The notes beneath the pieces are model-generated. The model was not told the origin of the DNA. It did no database searches and was given only the letters and a program-made list of their open reading frames with translations. This document shows positions 27,675 to 35,653 of a stretch of 64,000 nucleotides of DNA, piece after piece; position 1 is the first letter of the stretch; each line of letters opens with the position of its first letter. A program made the translations under genes and the position numbers. Origin of the DNA: Chitinophaga sp. sic0106 (GTDB lineage: Bacteria; Bacteroidota; Bacteroidia; Chitinophagales; Chitinophagaceae); NCBI RefSeq assembly GCF_019219075.1, contig NZ_JAHUWJ010000001.1, positions 601,646 through 665,645 on the forward strand. The letters are read 5' to 3'.

Positions 27675-29912
27675 ATGAGATTTTTAACATTAGGATTGTT
27701 TTGTATGCTCTTGTCGGAAATGGCATCAGCACAAAGCAGGAAAGTGATAGAGAAGTATAACGACCGGGCCGCCGCCGCCAGGGCCGAAGTCTGGAGCTGG
27801 GAAATCGACGCCTTCAACAACCCGGACCTCAAAAAAATTGATACAAAACAATCAGCGGTGGTGCTGGCCAAACACATTGATGTAAAATTACTCAGCACTA
27901 AAAATGTGACCGCCAGCCTGATCAAATTTTATGTAAAACGTGATTTTTACTATGGAACCACCGTGCGCGAAATGGTGAAGATCAATGATAAAGTGGCGCT
28001 GGAAGAATATTCCCAATTTAGTTTTAATAAATTCAGGAGACTCAATGGTTTCCGTGCAAAAGCCACCAGTATTATTGGGGTGAGAATTATTAAGCCGGAT
28101 GGTAGCATAAAAGAGGTAAAAGTAGACGAGGAACTGGTGACAGAAGAGGATGCGGATAAGCAACAAAAAAGTAAACTCGCTATACCGGACCTTCAGGTGG
28201 GTGACATCATTGACTATTTTGTACTGGTAGAGGAAATGAAGGCGACCGGAGAAAGTATCGATAAGCAACTTTTTGTTTTGGGAGATGATAAGCCTATTAA
28301 GCGATACAGTGTGCATTGCGATATCAGTGATAAGTTTGCATTACGGTATACAACCGCCAACGGCGCACCTGATTTTGCGATTGAAAAAAATCCGGATGAA
28401 ACAACATTTGACCTGGTCGTATCGGATCTTCCTGCCCTGCCAACGGAGTTGTGGATGTCGCCCTACAGGCAGATTCCCAATATCCGCATGAGTATAAACT
28501 ACGGAGCGTTTGGTTATGGATATGGTGGGATTACTGTGCCACCGGGTGGTTACAGCAGGAATATTAAGGATGCGGATATTATCAATACCTCAGAGCTGAT
28601 GGCAAAAGAGGCTTACAGGTATGCCGGTAGTCGCGGTCCGGTTGAATATGTGGATGCAGTACGCGACATGATCAAGATATACCAGCGGGATAATGAAAAG
28701 TTAAATAAAGATAGTATTCCTTACTATGTTTATTATGCGATGAGGTATATGGTTTTTTATAGGGTGCTTCCTCAAAGCCGTATCAATGTGGGTTTGGCCA
28801 GGAATATGCACGAGTCTAATAACATGCTGTTTATCAGCTTACTGGCATTTACCCTGCGTGAGCTGGATATCAAGAGTGATGTGGTGCTGGCTACCAACCG
28901 GTACGGTCCGAAAAATGGTGAATTGCTGGATCCAACTGACTTTGAGTTTATCCTGAAAACCAGGACAGTTAAGCCAGTGTATATGTCTTCTGCAGGAGTA
29001 TTTTCGCACTGCAATAATTTTTCAACAGATTATGAGGGGCAGGATGCTCATGTGACGAATGCTGTGGGAGGTGCACAACGGAAGAATGACCCACCATTTG
29101 TGAGTAAGGTAAAAATCCCATATAGCAAACCCGAAGAAAATTTACGTCAGGAGCAGTATACCATCTCCCTGGATAATAAAATGGAGCAGTTGCAGGTAGA
29201 AAGAACTACAACAGTAAAGGGGGCATTACGTACAGCGGCTCAGCGTGAACTGTTGCTGTTTGAAGATTATTATGAATCAGAGCGAAAAGCACTTGGGGTG
29301 AGAGAATCCTTCATGGAAGCATTTGCTGATAGCAGGAAAAATAAATCGTTGGCCGAGGAGTATACGAATGCATTTGCAGAAGCACGTAAGGAACAGAAGG
29401 AAGCTTTTACCAGTGATGTAAGAGATCAGTTTGAAGTGGCGCCAAAGGAGCTGACATCTTTCAAGGTGCGTAACATGGCGCTGCGTCATGATCAGCCGGA
29501 TTTTGTATACGATACGAAGTTTAGCCTGGAAGGTTTCTTAAAGAAAGCGGGCAGTAGTTTCATATTGGATATAGGCCGGTTAATAGGCGGACAACTAACG
29601 ATCAAGCCTGAGCAGCGTGAACGTAAGGTGGATATCTATGAGCCATATGCGCGTACTTATGAATACAGTATCGACATCGCTGTACCTGCCGGTTATAAAG
29701 TGGAAGGCGTGGATAAGCTATCAAGGAAAGTTGACAACGACTGCGGTTCGTTTATGGTTGCAGGTGAGTTGGCAGGAGATAAGCTGCATCTCAGTGTGAG
29801 AAAGGTTTACAAGCATGCTTTTGAGAAAGCGGAAAGCTGGAATAACATGTTGCAGATGATTGATGCGGCTACTGATTTCACTGGTCAGAAAATCCTGTTT
29901 AAAAAAGCTTAA
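27675..29912 (+). CDS. DUF3857-domain exported protein with degenerate transglutaminase core
   Basis: A 745-residue paralogue-like partner of the preceding protein. Signal peptide MRFLTLGLFCMLLSEMASAQ, DUF3857 region (about 60-300), then a region aligning with the transglutaminase fold. The segment equivalent to the partner's YGDCKGMANL reads MHESNNMLFI, so the nucleophilic cysteine is missing; it is probably a non-catalytic or structural member. A conspicuous Glu/Lys/Arg-rich stretch lies around 520-580. It ends 40 bases before a strong promoter that drives the next intergenic transcript. Confidence 0.82.
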   Translation: MRFLTLGLFCMLLSEMASAQSRKVIEKYNDRAAAARAEVWSWEIDAFNNPDLKKIDTKQSAVVLAKHIDVKLLSTKNVTASLIKFYVKRDFYYGTTVREMVKINDKVALEEYSQFSFNKFRRLNGFRAKATSIIGVRIIKPDGSIKEVKVDEELVTEEDADKQQKSKLAIPDLQVGDIIDYFVLVEEMKATGESIDKQLFVLGDDKPIKRYSVHCDISDKFALRYTTANGAPDFAIEKNPDETTFDLVVSDLPALPTELWMSPYRQIPNIRMSINYGAFGYGYGGITVPPGGYSRNIKDADIINTSELMAKEAYRYAGSRGPVEYVDAVRDMIKIYQRDNEKLNKDSIPYYVYYAMRYMVFYRVLPQSRINVGLARNMHESNNMLFISLLAFTLRELDIKSDVVLATNRYGPKNGELLDPTDFEFILKTRTVKPVYMSSAGVFSHCNNFSTDYEGQDAHVTNAVGGAQRKNDPPFVSKVKIPYSKPEENLRQEQYTISLDNKMEQLQVERTTTVKGALRTAAQRELLLFEDYYESERKALGVRESFMEAFADSRKNKSLAEEYTNAFAEARKEQKEAFTSDVRDQFEVAPKELTSFKVRNMALRHDQPDFVYDTKFSLEGFLKKAGSSFILDIGRLIGGQLTIKPEQRERKVDIYEPYARTYEYSIDIAVPAGYKVEGVDKLSRKVDNDCGSFMVAGELAGDKLHLSVRKVYKHAFEKAESWNNMLQMIDAATDFTGQKILFKKA

Positions 29913-29952
29913 ACAACGTTGCAAAAATTTTCCAAAAATAATTTGTCAAAAA

Positions 29953-29985
29953 TTTGCAATATCAAAAGAGATACTATTATCTTTG
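29953..29985 (+). promoter_or_regulatory. Strong Bacteroidota-type promoter
   Basis: TTTG at 29953-29956 and TATCTTTG at 29978-29985 with 21 bases between, matching both elements of the consensus. Predicted start near 29992, about 33 bases before the short frame at 30025. Confidence 0.75.
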
Positions 29986-30024
29986 CATCGTCAAACAATT
30001 ACTAAATCAATAAACCTTTAAAAA

Positions 30025-30114
30025 ATGAAACGCTTTAATTCACCTATAAACAGCACAGCGCAGGGCAGAGTCCTGATTGGCGGCTGGTTCCGGGCGTTTT
30101 ATTATTACAGGTAG
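30025..30114 (+). CDS. Possible aromatic leader peptide
   Basis: A 29-residue frame starting MKRFNSPINSTAQ and ending GGWFRAFYYYR, with Trp, two Phe and three consecutive Tyr codons directly before the stop. It is preceded by a strong promoter and followed 26 bases later by a GC-rich terminator. This is the layout of an aromatic amino-acid attenuator, yet no aromatic biosynthesis gene follows in the window. Confidence 0.45.
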   Translation: MKRFNSPINSTAQGRVLIGGWFRAFYYYR

Positions 30115-30140
30115 ATAAATATATTTGTATCAATAAACAG

Positions 30141-30171
30141 AGCCCGGGACCGTGAATCCCGGGCTTTTTTT
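30141..30171 (+). terminator. Terminator behind the aromatic leader frame
   Basis: Stem AGCCCGGGA (30141-30149) with TCCCGGGCT (30157-30165), loop of seven, then T7. Confidence 0.88.
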
Positions 30172-30272
30172 ATTGCCTGATTGCTGATGATCAATGCTGT
30201 AATCACACAAGAACTCTGGAGCCATGAATGGTTGATGATAGCTGTAAGCAGCTATAGTCAAGCGTTTGAGGA

Positions 30273-30280
30273 TAGCTTTG
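30273..30280 (+). promoter_or_regulatory. Possible -7 box of a second short transcript
   Basis: TAGCTTTG fits TAnnTTTG; no good -33 element at the right distance. An RNA from here would be about 90 bases, ending at 30376. Confidence 0.35.
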
Positions 30281-30340
30281 CACATAAGCAGGCTAAACGG
30301 ACAAGGTATGTCGTAACGTAGTGTATGCGTTAACGTTAGT

Positions 30341-30376
30341 AACCCGGTCCGTGTAAAAATGGACCGGGTTTTTTAT
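30341..30376 (+). terminator. Terminator upstream of the AAA-RtcB operon
   Basis: Perfect 10-bp stem AACCCGGTCC (30341-30350) with GGACCGGGTT (30361-30370), then Ts. Confidence 0.85.
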
Positions 30377-30599
30377 TTGTATTACTTATTGAGGAGGTAC
30401 ATAACACTGTAATGGCGGGGTAATCCTGCCCTGCCTTACATTTTGTAGCTGCTCTAAAAATATTCTTTTTTCGTCTCTGTTTGAATTAACCCAATTAACC
30501 CCCAGGTGGCCGAAAAAGTGAAGGCCACTCATGATAAGGATGAATTGCCGGAGCAGGAAGCTCCGGTAAATCTTTATCTAACTTAAAAGACTAAACGAA

Positions 30600-31679
30600 A
30601 TGAAAAACACATATAGAAACCCAAATATACCCAGTGCATACCTCGCATCTTCCAGCTTCCTGAACAGAACGGAAGTCTACCTGCACCACTTCAACAGCCT
30701 GCCCTGTATGCATTCAGTGTTCAATCTGGACATTGAAAAAGCCATTAAAACTGTGGAGGAAAAATTTGCAGCTGATATCATGGATATCTATCGCGATATG
30801 GATTATGATGCTCAGAAGAAGAAATATAATTACGATGAGATCATCATTGTGCTGAAGCAAAACCGGATAATTTACATGGAGTCCACCTACATGGAAATTT
30901 TAACGCAGGACGGTGACCAGCAGTTTATAAAAGAGGTCACTGAATGTGTTGCTCCGCTTAAGGTGCGGGCTAAGAAGCAACCACAGGAAATGAATCTCAT
31001 TTCCACCTATGAAGGACGGATTGTGTTGAAAAGCATGGAGATAAAGCGCACCAAACTGGACCTTTCCTTGTATTACGAGGACGACTTCCTGGCGGTGGAT
31101 ACTGTTATCCAGCAGCGTCTCAGGAAGGATAAGGACAAAGGTATCGTGTTGCTGCATGGCATGCCAGGTACTGGCAAGACCACCTACCTGCGTTATCTGA
31201 TCAGCCGTATAAAGAAGAAGGTACTGTTTGTATCGCCGGATATGGCGGAGAGCATTACCAGTCCGTCTTTTATGAACCTGCTGATTGATAATCCTAACTG
31301 CGTGGTGGTGATTGAAGATGCAGAAAACATTATATTAGACAGGAAGATAACGGGGAGTTCATCCGTATCTAATCTGCTGAACTTGTCTGATGGCTTGTTG
31401 TCCGATTGTTTGAATGTACAGTTGATCTGTTCTTTTAACAGTGATTTGCGGTCTGTTGACAGTGCATTATTACGCAAAGGCAGGCTGATAGCCCGATACG
31501 AATTTGGTAAGTTATCGGTGGACAAGGCGCAGCGTTTGTCTGATTCGCTGGGCTTTGATCAGATCATCCGCAGGCCCATGACGGTGGCGGAGATTACGAA
31601 CCCGCAGGAAACTGCAGTAGAAATGAAGCAGCGTACGATCGGTTTCCGGCGTCAGCTGACAGAAGAATTAGTTAATTAA
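30600..31679 (+). CDS. BCS1-like AAA-family ATPase
   Basis: A 359-residue protein with an unassigned N-terminal half (about 1-165, predominantly charged alpha/beta, no membrane helix) and a C-terminal AAA module. Walker A is LLHGMPGTGKTTYL (about 184-197), Walker B-like VVVIEDAENII, sensor 1 CSFNSD, and the arginine/second-region pattern DSALLRKGRLIARYEFGKL, which resembles BCS1-type AAA proteins. It lies 18 bases upstream of rtcB and is surely co-transcribed. AAA proteins of this kind remodel a protein or RNA-protein complex; its partner may be RtcB. It is not the sigma-54 activator RtcR, since no sigma-54 interaction (GAFTGA) motif is seen. Confidence 0.82.
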   Translation: MKNTYRNPNIPSAYLASSSFLNRTEVYLHHFNSLPCMHSVFNLDIEKAIKTVEEKFAADIMDIYRDMDYDAQKKKYNYDEIIIVLKQNRIIYMESTYMEILTQDGDQQFIKEVTECVAPLKVRAKKQPQEMNLISTYEGRIVLKSMEIKRTKLDLSLYYEDDFLAVDTVIQQRLRKDKDKGIVLLHGMPGTGKTTYLRYLISRIKKKVLFVSPDMAESITSPSFMNLLIDNPNCVVVIEDAENIILDRKITGSSSVSNLLNLSDGLLSDCLNVQLICSFNSDLRSVDSALLRKGRLIARYEFGKLSVDKAQRLSDSLGFDQIIRRPMTVAEITNPQETAVEMKQRTIGFRRQLTEELVN

Positions 31680-31697
31680 GAAACCTCAAATAATAAA

Positions 31698-33116
31698 ATG
31701 GCAAAATTTAAGATCAACGGTAAATGGTTATTAGGTATTGGGTACCCGCAGGGGCCGGTTATTAGTGTAGCCATGAACGTTATTAATACTAACTATAAAT
31801 ATTCCACGGAAGAGGAAGTACGTGCCTTGTTGCTGGAGGTGTTGCAGTCACCAGGGTTGTACCTGGCGCATGAAACCCTTGATAAAATTGCGGTGAAGCT
31901 GCACCAGGAGGAAGTGGAGCAACCGGTTATCATTCCGTTGAAGGAAGAAGGCGTTCCTTACACTGTATACGGTGCTTCGTTTATTGACGAAGGTGCGGTA
32001 AAACAGATGAATAGCGCAGTGCACCTGCCGGTGGCAGTTGCCGGAGCGTTGATGCCGGATGCCCACCAGGGATATGGCTTGCCGATTGGCGGTGTGCTGG
32101 CTACGGAGAATGCCGTGATTCCTTATGGGGTGGGTGTGGACATTGGGTGCAGGATGTGTTTAAGCATCATTGATTTACCTGAAACAGTTTTAACCGGGCA
32201 ATATGATAAGTTTAAGAAAGAACTGGAAAGCAAAACGATTTTTGGTGCAGGAGGTATTTTAAAGGCAGATAAGGATGATGCGGTGCTGGACCGTAAAGAG
32301 TTTGCAGAAATCCCACTGTTGAAGCGGCTGAAAGATAAGGCGGTACTGCAATTGGGGACATCTGGTTCCGGTAACCACTTTGTGGAATGGGGTATTGTAG
32401 AGGTTTTGGATGTGGAGAACAAATTGGATCTGCCGCCGGGCCGTTACGTGGCGTTGTTATCGCACTCCGGTTCAAGAGGAATGGGGGCGCAGGTGGCTAA
32501 TGAATACACTAAGCTGGCGAGAGAGTTATGTCCGCTGCCGCAGCAGGTGCAACACCTGGCTTACCTGGATATGAATTCAGAAGCAGGGCAGGAGTATTGG
32601 CTGGCGATGAACCTGGCTGGTGATTATGCTTCTGCCTGTCACCACCTGATTCATAAAAGGCTGATCAAGGCAGTGGGTGGTAATATGTTATTGAGAGTGG
32701 AGAATCACCACAACTTTGCCTGGAAGGAGCGTTATGAAGGGAAGGACGTGATTGTGCATAGAAAGGGCGCTACTCCTGCTGGTGAAGGGGTATTGGGGGT
32801 GATTCCGGGATCTATGACGGCGCCGGGCTTTATTGTGCGTGGCCGTGGCTATGAGCAGGGGTTAAACTCTGCCAGTCATGGTGCGGGCCGTCAGATGTCC
32901 AGAAGTAAAGCCTTGAAAAGCATTACCGGTCATGATTTGCGCACGGTGCTGAAAGAGTATGGTGTGACGTTGATCGGTGGAGGTTTGGATGAGGCGCCCA
33001 TGGCTTATAAGGACATCAATACTGTGATGGCCGCGCAGCAGGAGCTGGTGGATATCATTGGACGTTTTACGCCTAAGATTGTGCGGATGGCTGATCCCGG
33101 ACCTACGGAGGATTAA
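31698..33116 (+). CDS. rtcB: RNA-splicing ligase RtcB family protein
   Basis: GTP- and Mn-dependent ligase joining 2',3'-cyclic phosphate (or 3'-phosphate) ends to 5'-OH RNA, used in tRNA splicing or RNA repair. 472 residues. Metal and guanylylation elements are visible: Cys151 in GVDIGCRMCLS, SGNHFVEWG, SHSGSRGMG, VENHHNFAW, and the HRKGATPAGEG and SHGAGRQMSR segments, where the guanylylated histidine is the His of SHGAGR. Mid-protein PDAHQGYGLPIGGVLAT is also a family signature. No archease or RtcA gene is adjacent. Terminator at 33167-33195. Confidence 0.94.
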   Translation: MAKFKINGKWLLGIGYPQGPVISVAMNVINTNYKYSTEEEVRALLLEVLQSPGLYLAHETLDKIAVKLHQEEVEQPVIIPLKEEGVPYTVYGASFIDEGAVKQMNSAVHLPVAVAGALMPDAHQGYGLPIGGVLATENAVIPYGVGVDIGCRMCLSIIDLPETVLTGQYDKFKKELESKTIFGAGGILKADKDDAVLDRKEFAEIPLLKRLKDKAVLQLGTSGSGNHFVEWGIVEVLDVENKLDLPPGRYVALLSHSGSRGMGAQVANEYTKLARELCPLPQQVQHLAYLDMNSEAGQEYWLAMNLAGDYASACHHLIHKRLIKAVGGNMLLRVENHHNFAWKERYEGKDVIVHRKGATPAGEGVLGVIPGSMTAPGFIVRGRGYEQGLNSASHGAGRQMSRSKALKSITGHDLRTVLKEYGVTLIGGGLDEAPMAYKDINTVMAAQQELVDIIGRFTPKIVRMADPGPTED

Positions 33117-33166
33117 GTTTACAGATATATGCAATCATTCTTACCGCCATCGGAGTGGTTGCGCTG

Positions 33167-33195
33167 GGCCGGCATGTAATGTGTCGGCCTGTTTT
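33167..33195 (+). terminator. Probable terminator of the AAA-rtcB operon
   Basis: GGCCGGCAT (33167-33175) pairs with GTGTCGGCC (33181-33189) including two wobble pairs, followed by TGTTTT. Confidence 0.55.
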
Positions 33196-33412
33196 GCGTT
33201 ATGCCCCTTTCGTGTTATTAGTCTACTAAACTTGTAGGATAATTGAAATTTATTCTCTAATATTGTTATTGTTTACCACCACCAATTAACTGAATATACT
33301 ACAGGCGAGGCTGGCACAACTTTCTGGTTTGCGCGGGCATATTCCGTGCATGCGTGTTGTTTACCCTTGCTGACCTATGCGATAGAAATTATTTAAAACA
33401 AAAATCTACACA

Positions 33413-34630
33413 GTGCATTTAAACTATCTGGCTTTTGCGGTGCCTTTATTTCTGGCATTTATAGGATTGGAGTATCTGGTGGCAACGAAGCAGGGGAAAA
33501 CGTATTTCCGTTTTAATGATACCGTATTGAATATCAGTGTGGGTATTGCAGAGCGGCTGGCGGATACTTTTACGGTGGGCTTATTTTATTTTGTGTACAT
33601 GTATTTGTATGAGCATTATGCGTTATTCAGTATACGACCGAGTGTATTGTTGTGGGTGGCGTTATTGCTGTGTACTGATTTTGTGTGGTATTGGTATCAC
33701 CGGTTGGCGCATGAGGTAACATTGTTTTGGTGTGCGCATGTGGTGCATCATCAGAGTGAGGAGTTTAACTATACGGTATCTGCGCGGATTACTGTATTCC
33801 AGGCATTTTTGCGTACAGGTTTCTGGGCAATATTGCCGGTGATCGGGTTTCCGCCGGGGATGATTACGAGCATGTTGCTGGTGCACGGGTTGTATCCTTT
33901 TTTCATACATACGCGTACGATAGGGAAGTTGGGGGTGCTGGAGTATATATTGGTGACTCCGTCGCACCACAGGGTGCATCATGCGAGTAATCCGCAGTAT
34001 TTGGACAGGAATTACGGTGATGTGTTTATTATATGGGATAAGTTATTTGGTACGTTTACGAAGGAAACGGAGGCGCCGGTGTATGGGTTAACGAAGCCAT
34101 TGAACAGCAATAGTTTTTTGTGGCAGCATTTTCATTTTGTGTTGGAGATGGTGTATTCCGTGCGGCATGCGCGGACATGGGGGGGGCGGTTCCGGATTGT
34201 TTTCGGCCGTCCGGACAATGTGGATCCTGCTGCCAGGTCGGTGCTGGAAGAGCGTTTTTTGATTGGTAAGGACACGGTAACGGAAACGCCTAAGCTGAAT
34301 AATTATGTTATCTGGCAGATTGCGGTTACGCTGGTGTTATTATTTTCTTTTTTGTTATTGGAGCATTATGTGCCTGTGTTTATCCAGGTGTGCATAAGCA
34401 TGTTGATTGTATCGACTCTAATTAACTGCGGCGCTATATTGGAACAGAAGCGGTGGGTGTTCTATCTTGAATATGCGCGGTTTGTGATACTGGTTTCCTC
34501 GGTTTATTATTGCTGGCCTCAGCCGGTGGTGTTATTGGGGGCTGTGGTGGTAATGGCAGGTGGATTTTATTTTCATGGTGCCTTACGTCAGCGTTATTTG
34601 AACTTGGTTTATAGGGGGATAGAAAATTAG
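33413..34630 (+). CDS. Sterol desaturase/fatty acid hydroxylase-family membrane protein
   Basis: A 405-residue integral membrane di-iron enzyme-like protein. Histidine boxes WYWYHRLAHE, CAHVVHHQSEEFNYT and PSHHRVHHASN (about 95-195) are the family's iron ligands. Several membrane helices precede and follow, including a C-terminal group (VTLVLLFSFLLLEHYV, WVFYLEYARFVILVSSVYY) that is longer than in minimal members. The start is GTG at 33413; no ATG lies in frame nearby. It is preceded by a 296-base gap with no other gene and converges on the sigma factor gene. Likely modifies a membrane lipid; substrate unknown. Confidence 0.87.
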   Translation: MHLNYLAFAVPLFLAFIGLEYLVATKQGKTYFRFNDTVLNISVGIAERLADTFTVGLFYFVYMYLYEHYALFSIRPSVLLWVALLLCTDFVWYWYHRLAHEVTLFWCAHVVHHQSEEFNYTVSARITVFQAFLRTGFWAILPVIGFPPGMITSMLLVHGLYPFFIHTRTIGKLGVLEYILVTPSHHRVHHASNPQYLDRNYGDVFIIWDKLFGTFTKETEAPVYGLTKPLNSNSFLWQHFHFVLEMVYSVRHARTWGGRFRIVFGRPDNVDPAARSVLEERFLIGKDTVTETPKLNNYVIWQIAVTLVLLFSFLLLEHYVPVFIQVCISMLIVSTLINCGAILEQKRWVFYLEYARFVILVSSVYYCWPQPVVLLGAVVVMAGGFYFHGALRQRYLNLVYRGIEN

Positions 34631-34642
34631 GAAATAAGGTTT

Positions 34643-35140
34643 TTAGCGTTGTACTTGTGTTTTCAGGATTTTCCGGGCAAAATGTATACGACTTTTGATG
34701 GTGCCCAGAGGTTCCTGGAGAATGGCTGCTATTTCGAAGTATTTATAGCCTTCGAGGTATAGCAGGAATGGTTGTTTAAAGATGACGGGCAGTTTATACA
34801 TGGCCAGGTGTACATCTTTGGTGCGCATGGTTGTTTCTGCGCTGTTGCCAACTACGCCTCGCTGATAATTAATAAAGAAATCGCTGATGACAGGTTCTGT
34901 GATCATGCGATTTTTTGATTTTTTGCGATAGTTGTTTATAAATATATTACGCATGATAGTAAATAACCATGCTTTAATATTGGTGCCCTCCAGATATTTG
35001 TCCTGGTTGGTAAGGGCTCTGAAGATGGTTTCCTGATAAAGGTCTTTAGCCTGCTCATTGTCTTTCGTAAGGGTATAAGCGAAGGGTTTCAGGAAGTCGG
35101 CGTTACCGACCAGCAAGGTGTTAAATTCAACAGATGACAT
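34643..35140 (-). CDS. ECF-type RNA polymerase sigma factor
   Basis: A 165-residue sigma-70 family protein with region 2 (about 12-75: DNEQAKDLYQETIFRALTN, IKAWLFTIMRNIFINNYRK) and region 4 (about 108-160: QPFLLYLEGYKYFEIAAILQ, TIKSRIHFARKIL). No anti-sigma gene is adjacent in the window. It is divergent from the polysaccharide locus and separated from its first gene by about 510 bases, so regulation of that locus is possible but not shown. Confidence 0.9.
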   Translation of the reverse strand: MSSVEFNTLLVGNADFLKPFAYTLTKDNEQAKDLYQETIFRALTNQDKYLEGTNIKAWLFTIMRNIFINNYRKKSKNRMITEPVISDFFINYQRGVVGNSAETTMRTKDVHLAMYKLPVIFKQPFLLYLEGYKYFEIAAILQEPLGTIKSRIHFARKILKTQVQR

Positions 35141-35653
35141 AAACGTTTAAGTTTTGTGTTAACTAATTTAAACAAAAATCGTCGAAACAGAAAAGGGTAT
35201 TCCTACCTACTACATTAAAAATCAATTAAATCGGGACAGCAATTTCACATTCACAAGACGGAAGGGACATCAGTCAGATGTCCTTAAACAGACACATGGT
35301 TTGGTATAAGCACGGATTCTCTATCTATATTAACGGATAATATGGCAAAACGGTTTGTTATTATCTTCCGTATATGTAATTATTTACATATGTCGATTCA
35401 ACTTATATTATTTTCTATTTAAAATTAATTTTTTAGGAGATGAAGGGGTTTTCTGGCATTATTCTGCGTGTAGTAGGAACATTCGCAACTGATAAGTGTT
35501 ATAACGGTCATTAAACAGTTTTTTTGTCTAGTGACATTTATATGTTATTTTATATAGATTTGCACCTTATTTGGCTGGTTTTGGGCCAGATAAGCCCAAG
35601 AATTAAAGCCAAGAGAACGAATTCGAGAAAGAACAATAATATATCCTATTATA
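35141..35653. other. 513-base divergent regulatory gap before the polysaccharide locus
   Basis: AT-rich, no gene seen. A small hairpin TTGGGC/GCCCAA occurs near 35581-35598 in the likely 5' leader. Promoter box at 35555-35562 listed separately. Confidence 0.5.
35555..35562 (+). promoter_or_regulatory. Probable promoter of the polysaccharide operon
   Basis: TAGATTTG matches TAnnTTTG, preceded by AT-rich sequence; the -33 element is not clear. It leaves a leader of about 85 bases before the first gene at 35654. Confidence 0.5.

Larger units (their letters stand above)
29913..30599. other. 687-base intergenic region with leader-like transcript units before the AAA-RtcB operon
   Basis: Contains a near-ideal promoter (29953-29985), a 29-codon frame rich in aromatic codons, a terminator (30141-30171), a second -7 box (30273-30280), a second terminator (30341-30376), and about 220 bases with no recognised element before the AAA gene. 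Confidence 0.6.

Noticed and set aside
33129..33179. 16-codon frame MQSFLPPSEWLRWAGM after rtcB
   Set aside because: Runs into the rtcB terminator hairpin, no promoter seen, no motif.
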